64,000 bases of DNA from the NCBI GenBank assembly GCA_000469685.2, contig LS997564.1:32188843-32252842 (forward strand), written 5' to 3'. The notes beneath the pieces were generated by a model. It saw nothing but the letters and a program-made list of their open reading frames with translations, did not search any database and had not been told where the DNA came from. The stretch comes from Haemonchus contortus (taxonomy: Eukaryota; Nematoda; Chromadorea; Rhabditida; Trichostrongylidae). Shown in pieces: positions 10,601-22,600 of the stretch. Within the stretch, counting starts at the first letter, position 1. The number at the start of each line of letters is the position of its first letter. The position numbers and the translations under genes were made by a program.

Positions 10601-13600
10601 CACGAACTTTAATCGAATTCCACTTCTTTTGGAACCGTGGTGGTTCTGAATGCGTAGGTGGCCTACACATTGGTGTAGACCACATTCGCATTCAAATCGT
10701 CACGACGATCCTCATTGGAAGTCGAATGCGCCGGCGCTTCCCAGAAACGGGAGAGGTTCGAACCAAAAACGTTCATAGCTGAATTGTTCACAGCGTTCCT
10801 TTCTAGTAAATAACATTAATTCTGAAATTTTTTTAAAAGATCATACCTTTTCCAATTCAAGCACTTGATTTCGTGTGTAAGCCGTTCGCTGTCGTTTCTC
10901 GCCTCGTGAACCTCCTGAAGCCATGTGATTATCAAAATGTCGACATGATTGAAGAAGCCAATAATTGGTATTGTATTTTTATAAGTATTATTAAGTAGTG
11001 AAATTTAATAAGTTTGTATATTTACTTATTTGGTAATTGTATCTACGACTATTTGAATGAACCTCTATTCTGCGATTAGAATCGAACCTTTCAGGGTAAG
11101 CAGAGGCGTAAAATCAATAATATATATCTAAGTGCTCATGAAGTAGAACATTCTTTGATAAGTAGATGATTTGCGGGATTGAAAGCTGCCAAAGCTGAGA
11201 GAAAACTTCATATTTGCACAATTACTACGAAGCTGCCAAAATAACATACCCCGTACAGTATGCTTTCGTTTTTTGATAACCGATAATTAATTAAAGAATT
11301 ATTGGTGAAGCTTGGATTACTGGGCGTTGATGATTGTTGGTGGCACCCCAAACGTCCATGTGAGGAACTTCACGGTTTCGAAGTTTCATTGTGGACGAAG
11401 CGCGGCGCGTCCTGGCAGTATTAGTAGTGAAAGCTCAGCATTTTCCATCAGATGCTGATCATCACCGTTGGAATAAGAAAACGGTGCCCGGAATGCATAA
11501 ATTAAGGTTTGAACGTCTGGCTCATAACAAAGTCTCCATGGATTAGTTGGAGCTCTTACTAGATATTTTTATGCATTTTGTCCGTGTTTCAGATGTGAAA
11601 CCATAGATTTTACACATTTCTGGGACGGACAGAGAACAAACTGCTGTGACGAGAGGAGCTGACTGACCTTTTTGATGATTCAAAAAAATAGCCGTTCGGT
11701 GCCATTTACCTTCGACGGCTCGGTTTTTTTCGCCGTTCTCTACACAATAGGATTGCCATATGTACATAAATCACTTAAACTTGAGAAAAACCATTCGCGC
11801 TCGTCAAACTCGCAATGTTGCGATCTGAGCCGATTCTAGCAAACCATTTTTCTTCTATGCTCGATCCAAACATTCAGGAGATGGCGAATCGGAAATCTGC
11901 AAAATTTCTGGATCAATCTCCCCTGGTTGTCGGTATAATCTCCTCAGACGTATGGGCCCTTCCCTGTAACCCGACAATCTGGGCTCTCTTCCATACCCAT
12001 GCTAGACCAATACCAACTGGTTGACTTGTAGGAATTGCTGGATTGCCTAACGAGAGTTTGATCCTCTAAAGGCTTCCGTGTCAATATGGCTGGTTCCCAT
12101 CGCACTACCTACTTTCATCATTACAGGTACAGCTGATGTTATCGAATAACGGGATTTCAGAGGTTTTGAGACCTCTCAGATTATGTCAAAAGGGTTTGAA
12201 ATTTCGGGTTTGAAAGTTCTATGTCAGGCCTCCAAATCAGTTTCCGACTCTGACATTCGTGAATTCCCTAGAAATTCTTTTCCACTGTTCGCTATCGAAC
12301 ATCATTGTCGATTCTACTATGTGATATCGGACATTGTAAATCAGACGGCGCTCGAGATGTCCGTGTCATGAGCGCTGGGCCAGATTTATTATTTCATCCA
12401 ACGTAAGTAGTTTTGCTGCTAGTCTGCCGGTTATTGATTTGAGACTAGGAGATCGGGTACGATTCACAGGGTTTAAAATAGCCTAACATAGAGAACATGG
12501 GAGAGAATACTTTTAAAAAGTAGTTCCCATTTTCGATGTACTTCTTTGATCCCAGTGACAGTTATCGTTCGAAAAAGTTAAGGTTCTGTAAGGATGTGAG
12601 GAGTGAAGCTTACCACTTAGTACCACCGTAATCCTAGCTGTATCAGTAATGAGAAGTTGCAAGTTTCTGCTCAAACTTCTAATAGGATGAGGACATGTTG
12701 ATCAACAGCTTGGCCCAGAAGAACCATATGTACAGACAGAAAAAGAAGTCCAAGCCGCCTATATCTCCATCATCAGACAACAAGTACCTAGATCGCCTTT
12801 GAATCCTTCCCATATTTCTTCCTACTTCAAACCTGGATCTCTAGTAGGATAGGGTAGGTGATTTCGACCAGGAAGTTTTACGGCTTCCCTCAATGTTGCA
12901 AATAAGTACTATTAACTGGTAATGTATATGAGGGTTATGAAGTTGTTCCTAGTTCTTCCCCTTCCTCCTCCCAAGTTGAGGAAATGGAATATGGGCTATC
13001 CTGTCACCCTCAAAATTTGTCCTCGATGATTAACTTCTGAAAATCTTCATTGCACTCTCTCTCCCCTACAGTCTAAGTGGGTTGCGGGCTTTTTTACAGG
13101 AGTGAATGCTCATGCTCAGGGGGCCTGAGGCCTAACGAATCTCAGTTGATAAGGGTTCTAAATTTTCCATTTTCTCGTATTTGCTAAATACAGCATCGGT
13201 GAATCACCTTAAATGAGTTCAAATTTTACAAACACGCTTTTCTTCGATCCTATTACAGCAGGTACACGTACATACAGCTGTAGCTCAGACACCAAAGGAG
13301 CAGTGTGGGGCGAACTCAAACCGCTAAAATTTTTGGTCGTCCCATTCTGGAAACCCAAAACCAGCTCCGATCTCTATGATATGTCTCCTTTACCATGAGC
13401 AACATCAGTTCCGGATGGTTATTGATGTACGGTTTGATTTGTACGGTGAAAAATGATGGATTAATGTGCTGCACATGCAAATTCATTACTGAAGTGTGTG
13501 GGAATGCAGATGTTCGCGGGAATGGCCGCGCGCGGCCTGAACGATCTGCCGCGAACTGACTAGTAAAACATCTGGAGGAGTGCTTTGAATTTGCCGAGGC

Positions 13601-16600
13601 ACCTCTTGAGGCTTGGTTTGGAACCTACCAACAACGATAGATATTGATCAGCCTATGTGGGAAGTATTGATTGACTATGAGTCCATGAAGTACCTTCAGG
13701 AACACCATTATTCCTGAAGTCCCGATTCATAAGTCAACGAAAAACTGAATAGCAGATCGCAACACTAGGGATTCTAGGAGTGCGAAGGTTTTTCATGGTG
13801 TAGGTGATTTATGCCCGGCGAGCATAAATCACCTACACCATGAATTGAGCATAGAACGTAACGTTCTATGTTATTGAGCATAGAACGGTATTTTGGGAAA
13901 AAACCTCCGACGCCGGTAAGTCTCGCCGCACTTGGTTAATTGCTGTTTCTTCAGAACGAACCTCGTGAAGGGGTTAGGGGCTGCCAACCAGCCTCCAACA
14001 GTACAACATAGGTGTCTGTGTCTCGGAGCTCTGAACCTGTTGTTTCTCGGAAAAGGACCTGATGACTTGAGAGGTACCACTGTTACCCGCTTGCTCACTG
14101 GAACGAATTCTTCCGGAAAAAGCCACTTTAAATAGAACTTGGCTTATGCAAAAGTAACAAATTACTAAATTGAACCTCAAAAAAGCCCAGGATTACTGTA
14201 CAGGTACATCCTTCTGTAGATCTCCCAACCGGATTCTGCCTACTCGTACCTTTCATGTAAAAAAAAATTCTGGAAGCAAAGCAGAGGGACGACTTTGTAA
14301 TGGGCTAAACCCATTCTTCGTTAGTGAATGTAAATGGTGAGAGCGTTTCTGAAAGGCTTCAGGGATACTGTGTTGTGTTGAGTGCTCGGCGTCCACTCAA
14401 ATGAATCAGGACTAAAGTGTTTTCTTTTTTACATCTACTACAGGCTACTACTAATTAAAAACTGAACGACCCGGAGAGCATCAACAATGTTCTACTCCGA
14501 TCCCGGACGGAGAATCATACTCCAGAAGAGCAGCCTCTGACAAGGGGTAAAGGCAAGGAGCTGGGCGGGCTGTTCCAAAAGCCTCAATAACCCTCAGAAC
14601 TCCTCCAGTAAGAAAACCACCGAGCCTCCTCTGATGTGCCACAGTAGTGAATTATCAAGTTGGCTGAGGGTACTACTCTGGCACATATGACCATACGACA
14701 ACTCTGGCCAATCCGGAAATTGGAACCCTTTCGATTGGGAGGCCAAAAAGGGCCTCTCCTGTAGGATTACGATAAAAGCCCCATATGAAACCGCGTTCAT
14801 TCCAGTCCCTCATTAATATTCCTTTCCGTTGTCCCACGTCCTTCGCCCACTTATGCAACACAAGGTCTTTGTCCGGCGGCTCGTACCCCAGCGATTTGGT
14901 CTGGCAAGCCGATTTCAATACGAATTTTCTAGCTGTCGCGCGTGGGCCGAATGAGGAATTGCCGAGCGGTAATAATACGTGACAAAAACACGAATTAATG
15001 GATTTTCTGACAGCACAATAAATCGCCGGCGACTGCTGAATGTCGCGCGGCGGACGACGGATTAATCGCGCGTCACATTGAGCACCTCATAAAATCAACC
15101 ACCTGCACGCTTGAATGTAGCAATATCCCGAGACTGGAGTGAACTGAGTAGTCTAATGGAAGTCTACCCTCGGTCCTTGAGAGATTATTTCGATCTTATT
15201 TGACTGTGGAGACGAACCCCTTTGGCACTCCGTCCACGAGAAAGCTTTGCCGTATTTTTCCTTCACAGTTCTTCTGCCCATGAGACGCTAAAGAAGAGAT
15301 ATTTTCGAAAACATGACCGTTTCCTGTTTTTATAATCTGTTCAGCTCAGCTGGAAGGCTGCACTGCCTTGTGATGGACCGGTTCGTCGTCTTTTTCAGGA
15401 ATATGTAGCTGTAACGTCATCAGAGACAGGGCAAAGAATCAAGGTACACTGTTCTCCCTTGGACACAGACAGTAAGGATCTACCGAAGGACTATTTCTGG
15501 ACTAATTCGGTAACCACGCTTTATGAGGCTCGGCCTGTCTGAGATTTCATTGCTGTACCTTCCCGATTCAGTTTTGTTAAGCGGTGGCCTATTGAGGCTA
15601 GTAAGCAGCTTCAGTGAAGCTCTCCGAATAATCATGCAATAGCTCCAACGATTTCTTATCACTCCCATTAATCATCACATAAGGGAGAAGCAGGACTGAT
15701 CAACAGCGCCGATTTTACCTTTCTTGTTCTGCCCTGGACATCCGGTGATATCCGCTAGAGTACTGCGATCCTGAGCATGGCGCATACCGAGGCAACCGAA
15801 TACGATTGGATGAGAGAGGAGAATTTTCGTTGCTCTGGGATGAGACCATGCATCCAGCTTCCAACCAAAAGTGCATATGAACATGACCAAATATTCGGCT
15901 CGCCTTGGGACCCCACAAGATCGGTCGGTATACCAGTAATTGATGTTATTCTCCCAGATGGGTCTGGTACCGATTGAGTGTCCACAAATTGAAATCCCGA
16001 AGAAGTCGTTACAAAATCCACCGTGACCTCAATATTACTGTGATCACCCAATTATCGTTATTGAAAATTATGGCGTCCTAATCGTAACACCTTAAATCTT
16101 CCCCCGATAAACAGCCGTGCGTGGCGGTATTTACGTTAAATTGTCCAATGGGCCGTATGCCGACGTCATCGATCATCAACGTTGTCATTTACAACCGTAC
16201 ACGATCGAGGTCGGGACCTTTGCGCTAAAGGTCCCGACCCTTCGGACGGACAACTGATCACCTTCAGTGTAGTGTTGTGACACCCACAGCCATCCCCCTC
16301 TGCCATCACCTGAACTACCGTAAACCACAACAGTGCCAAACAGCTGGTGCTGAAGCTGATTTACGGAGCATGACTACCTCTTCAAACAAAAGAAAACAAA
16401 AACAAACTGAAAAACTCGAGAGGAAGACCTATGGCTGTCTGAAAAAACGAGAGCTAGGTGAGTAAACTGTGAAAAAATTATAAGTTCATTGTCAAGAGGG
16501 TATGTCCCAGGCATAAATAAAGCCCTAGTCTTCAATTCATTATCATTTTCTTTCTATTCGTTCACCTTACCGTTACCCAATACCTGGAGATACCAACGAT

Positions 16601-19600
16601 ACCTTTCATGGGTAGTGTTGCGAATACCCTTTTATATTAGATTTGAGCAACCCGTAATAATCGAGCACATCGAGGCTGGGTAAAGGGCTTCCTTCGGAAT
16701 AGGTCGCGCTTCATTCCTACCGAATTAGCAAACATTGTCTAATAGAGGTAAGTGCCGGTCTATTTGCTGAGTTACTGGAAGAATTATTTCTGGAATCCTC
16801 CCAAACCTTTCGTAGGGCCAAAACCGTCCTGACCTCCCACCAGTGAATGCCACGCAACGGTCGCGCCCTTACGATGGTCTTATTGATCCCATCTTTTTGA
16901 ATTCAGATGTTCAATTTGATTCATTTGAATTTTTGAAAAAGTACAGCACACGCAACTGAGGAGTCAACTAAGAGGCCTTCTTACTCTAGACAATCAGGCT
17001 ATTCGGCTTGTAGATGTTTTAGGCCCGGCAACACCGCCGGCAGTAGAGGCGTCTCCCAGTGTCGTTCTCAGTGATTGCTCTTGTGTTGCTTCTGATTCTG
17101 CTTGGAAGATATTCAAAAAGTTTCTTTTCCACTACCATGAAGAGTAGCAGAGTTGAGGATCGTTTTCTCTGAGATAACCCCAAGCCGTGTGGCTTCACGG
17201 TAGAGTTCAAGAGGTATCAAGAGAGGCGAGAGGTTCTAAACCGCGACATCTAGGGTAGGCCTCATCAGGTGAATGGGCAGTGGATCTTACCCTTCCATCG
17301 GAGCATAATATGGTATAAGTGAATTCTGCTAAGATGCAGGATCAGACCAGCAGGTTTCTGTGGCTGTCATCAAAAGTATGGGGAGAAATTCAAGTAACAA
17401 AGATGAGGTTACCGTCAGAGATTACCTTTAACCGCAATCGAGCGCTGTCGAGTGAACCATTCAGATGAGAATCATCATGAAGCATGGATCACATAAAGGG
17501 GGCGATCCCGAGGGGTGCAGAAGCATTTTCTAACAATTTTTAAGCGTACAGTAACCGAATACGGTGGACCTGCTTTGCTGCATTCTTAGGGTCAGTGCTT
17601 TGATAAGCTCAAGTTGATAAGTGTCATGTTCCTGTCTATGAAAGTTTCTCTCACACCCGCTTTCAATTGCTTTAAAAGCCTTTGTCCCAAGGGTTACGAT
17701 CTTTCCAGAATACTCCCAGAAAGCTGCTGCCGTTCCATTTCCGACGACACAAAAAACGGCGATGCAAGCACAGCAGGGTATTGCTGTCCTTCGCAGTTTG
17801 ACAATGTCGATCCATTACGATAGCAAGTGAATGCGAGCAGCGCACATAGCGATGGCAGCAAGGGCACCCCAAAGCTTTCACCTCAAAGAAAAGCCGAGAC
17901 GGATTACTTGGTCGTGTGTTGTGACAGCTCACCTTCCACCAACACATTACACTGCCACTCAAGTAAAGTCCTCTTGTAGGTCACTAGTACGATAAAAACT
18001 ACCGAGGATCGTCATTCTGGTAGAACATATGCTAGCCACCATCCTATTTGGACAAAATGACGTAGTGTTATCCAAAAACAACTTCCAGAGGGCAGCTTTG
18101 AAGGCATCTGGCCGCCCAGTTGTTGCTGGAAAGGATAAGCGACAAATCAATTTAGAAGCCCATTCAGTTGTTTCAAGGTCTCATTGGAATTTGAAACTGG
18201 GAAATAAATCAGTTGAAGGGCTTTGACGAAAGTTCCTTATTACTTTACCCAAAATCGGGATCGTGAACTTTCACTAGAACTTGGAGAGGTTCGTAGAAGT
18301 CGTCGGTGGGCTCAGTCAGAAAGCTGATTTTCGACAAAAGAGGGAATGTACACCGCCGACGGGGTAACTCAGCGATTACTTTTTTTGGCGTAATTGAGTT
18401 GTAATTTCTAAAATGACTGCCAAAGTAATTCGTACTGCGATAAAGCCAAAAAGAAAGAGTCCCCTTCGTCTAGAACAATTCAGACTAGCAAAGTTCGTAG
18501 CCTCACCGTTTACAACGTCTCTTCTACCTCCCTACCACTGCCCCAAGCCTTGACCGCCTTCCAAACCGTCCTGTGAATATGAAGCTAGCAGTTTCCCCAT
18601 AAACAATTCTCAGCTGATTGCTTTTTCAGTTCTTTATAATCCAGGAATAGTTGGTTTTATCTATAGCCTATTATAATGATAATCGTTTATTATCAGTGAT
18701 TATAACTGAATAATATCATTGATTAATAATTAGTACGATTCTTCTTGAGATGTGAATTTTAGGGAGGGTACGAAATCAAATCTATCAACAGGTAGTAGCA
18801 TTAGATGGCTCATCAGCTGGCGACGGCTGATCTGCTGCTTTTTTTCTACGAAATTACAAAATTACACAGCGACTTAGTAATCGAGAATAGGAATTTTGCG
18901 GAAAAAGGTTTTTGACCCCGATGATTTTTGAAAATCCACTGATTCAAAAGCCCAAAGCTTCAAATTTCAAACTCAAGCTTCATACCACGTCTTCCAGAGA
19001 CCTAATGCCCAGTTCTAGAGCCGAATAGGAATGTGATAACATGGGTACGCTGGGCTCAATAGCACGATTGCCCTTTACACAGCAGTTCAAATCGTACGCA
19101 TGAACGAAAACCACGCCGACAACCTCAAACCTGGCTCGTTGTCCCGCTTTTCTACACAAACGCCATAAATATTCCGACAAGACTGGCGACGGTCGCTGAA
19201 CTCCGAGCGATGGCAGTTTTATATGAAAATTCGCAACATTTTTTCGAAAAAAAAAACCGTCGAACGCAGTAAATTTATCGCCACCGTTCGAATGAATTTA
19301 TTGGTGAAAATCGGGATTCATTGTCATCAAAGAACGGAGGGGTCTCTAGCGAACGCCATTTAAAAACCCCGATAGGGGGTGATGGGCATTGCGCGGGTGC
19401 GTCAACACATAAATCGACGATTAGCTGTGAAATGGCCCGAGATTGCTCCCTGACACGCAATGGATACGGTGGCCTATGCCGGAACTTCAGGAAGCCAAGT
19501 TGGTGATAGAGAATGGGTAATTGTCTGTTAGAGTTGTCGTTGGGAGCCTATACAAAAGTACATTTGCACTATGGCCGAGAATCTGACTATGGTCCATGGG

Positions 19601-22600
19601 GCCATATAATGGGCCTCTAAGGGCAGTAGCTGAACTCTGTCCTCGGTTCGTGCAGCAATAGATGCAAGCCCTATAGCATCAGCATGGTTGCAACGTGGCC
19701 GGGCCGGTTGTATTCACTCGCGGCCTAAGTCAGCCCCACAAGTGGATTACGGTAGCCATCGAGGGAGACTGGGGAGAGAGGCTTCGGCGGCGATTCGATT
19801 TCGTTGCCATTGCGCAAACCAAATTAGGTGATTATTTGAATAAACTGATAATAGGCTTAGGTAAGAACTACGGTAACGCTGTTGCAATAATTCAGTAATT
19901 AGGCTCATTTAAATTAGGTTTTTATTACAAATCTGCAGAGAGATTTTTGCAGGTATCGAAGTATCTAGGCGAAAGATAAATATACCCAAAGAGCTGAGCC
20001 CTACGAGATTCAAGGGGGATGAAAGTGAGATACGAAAAGTTAGTTTTCCAAGAGATTCAGTAAGTGGATCACTAACCCAAAACCTGGGCACCGCTTCAAC
20101 CCGAAACCGTGTTCTGGGATCATTTGGCTATCCGAACCCAAACGGGATATGAGATGGTAGTTATGCCTCTCGAACTAGGAAAAAAATCTTTGTGGGGATG
20201 CCGGATCGGATATGTAGGTGTGAGTCAGCTAGAAAAAGATAATAGGCCCATAATTTACCGTCAAAAGTCGATCGAAGAAGGATTTTTTTTACAAATTTCC
20301 AGTAAGCATCAACAGATCGGTACCAAGACATTTTCTGGGACCGTTTCCTTTTCCAACGGCTTCAAGCAGGACTAACTCGTGAGTTTATTGAAAGCTTCAT
20401 CAAATCCCTTTCCACCTTTCCACCAAATCCACCTTCTCCCTTTTTGCTGTTCTTCTCGTTAAACCCGTTTAGCACGGGAGTTCTTTTTTTTAAGAGATTT
20501 CGATGGGTTTTCCTGCAATATCTGCAAAACTGCAAGGAAATGACCTCGATCAATCACCCCCTCATCAGTCACATTTAATCCAGAAACACATACAGAAAAT
20601 GGGAGAAAAACTTCCTTGAAGTATCTGGGTGGTCGTGAGGGTGGTGTCAGCAATTTAGTAAGAAGTTAATAACCCAGACATTTATCAATACGTATTCACG
20701 ATTATCACTTTTTATCTTTATTCAACATAGCCCCCGGAACTGTCGATCCGAATTTTGCCCAAAATAAACTTTCCGATCAATTAAAAAAGATTTTTATACA
20801 CGATAACAACAGTGTCGGGTGGAAGTGAGATCGTGACAACCCATTCAGGATTACCCTGTTTCAAGTGGGAAAGATATGAGGGAGTTAGCTTGGGAAGTAA
20901 TTCATGCAAAAACTGGAGCCATTGGATGAACCCAATACAGAATACTGCAATAAAAGTAGTATAAACATAATTTCATGGAGCTCAGACTCAGACTGGGGGG
21001 AGGGGGGGGCTTTCAAACATCTCTGTTCCTAGTCCCAGACGCCCTTAACCACCACGAAAAGCCGAAATCACGTTTTTTTTGAATTTATTCCCACGCCCAG
21101 ACTGCTTTATCGACTTCAAAAAGCTTGAATTGAGGTCCTTTTAAAATTTGCCTTTCCCACATCGATCCTGAGTCTTTTTCAAAGCTCAGAAAGCTTCGTT
21201 ACACCTCCAGGGAAATCAGACAGCTATCCAGGGCGAAGATCATTGGTTTTACTCAGTGGTACTTCTATGTAGTAGAATGTCACCCTGTACAGCAACTGAA
21301 GTGACCTCCTAAAGCTTGCAGACCCATAGTAAGACTCCAAAAGCCAAAACGGTTGACTTTGGAACGTCCCTTCTTTTCAGGGATGCCCCCGAGTTGTTCA
21401 GGCGTCACTGGCCTGGTGGGTCCGTTTTTTCGGGGTCTGACTGCACAGTACGGTTACGGTATTACCTTGGATTTTGGTTGGACACCAGTAAGGAGCTGCT
21501 GCCAGAAGCTCGTAGACTACGGTATATGAGTGAGAGCCATGTCAAAAATGATCATTGTCATTTCAACCGATGCTTAATGATTCTGACTAACCCGATTCCC
21601 CGATGAATCCATCAAATTCCCCATTATCAATCGATTTTCAACGAACAACGACGTCGTGCATTGTCTATTTATCACGGGCACTTGGGGCGCCCAGAGAGAA
21701 GTTTGCGTGCTGCTGTGATTGATTGGCGCGGCGACATCTGACTGGCTGGTTGGTCGGTTGGTTGGTTGGTAGTGGCGTTAGATGGCCCAAAATAGCGTCA
21801 TTCAACCGGGCAGATGACATGTCTACAAAACATTTTACCAATGGTTACAGTATCCTGTAGATCATACCCTCCCAAATGGGGAAAGAAAACGGTTTAAGGC
21901 CTCAAAAACCGGGAAACTCCGAGGGGAAACTGGAAAGGTCACCAGTCTGAAGGGTTGGGTCGTCGTGTGACTACAAAAATGTGACTTTTGCAAAAATCGA
22001 AAGAACCAACGAATCAATACGACCTTATCATCCGGGCGCATCTGAAACGTCTCAGTGAAACGCGCGTATTGAATTTCATGAGGATTACGGTAACCAAGCC
22101 ATTTGCACGCCTGTTTGGGCTCCATTAAAAGACAACCAAATATTAAAATTAAACAAAGAGAATTTTTGAAAAGTTAATATTGGGAACCATTAAAAAATCA
22201 ATAATGTATTCAATACTGGCAAAAAGATTTTGAAAAAAAAAAGAATTTGGGCAAAAATAGGAATGAACCTTCACCGGAACTCGAATGAACTCGAGTCATC
22301 CATGGATAAACGGCAGCTACACCGGGTTTCTCTTCATCCCCATCTTTTTTCTCCTCTTTCTCGTCTTTGTTCCAATCGACCGATTGTTGAGGATAGCATA
22401 GGCTCTGCAAATAAATTTTGATATATTGAATTTAAAAAAATTCCGAACGGGACCAGACCAGAAGCATTTTAGAGCGGAGCCACTGACTAAATGGGAAAAT
22501 TCCGAAAAGTAGGTTCAAGCTTGGAGAATGATAGTAATGCGAATGACGAGAAAATGTGCAGGTGCTTTTTGAGAAAATAGAACCTTCTAGAGCTTGACTG

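Larger units (their letters stand above)
10915..22274 (-). other. lin-39 intron 2 (11.4 kb)
   Basis: This is the largest intron. It contains two perfect-arm hairpins (13792-13844, 16209-16239), a SINE fragment near 15921-15981, and CpG-rich patches at 14990-15090, 16080-16260, 19150-19480 and 21640-21800 that stand out from the AT-rich background. A long intron between the hexapeptide and homeobox exons is a plausible place for Hox regulatory elements. I see no nested gene I can support. Confidence 0.85.
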
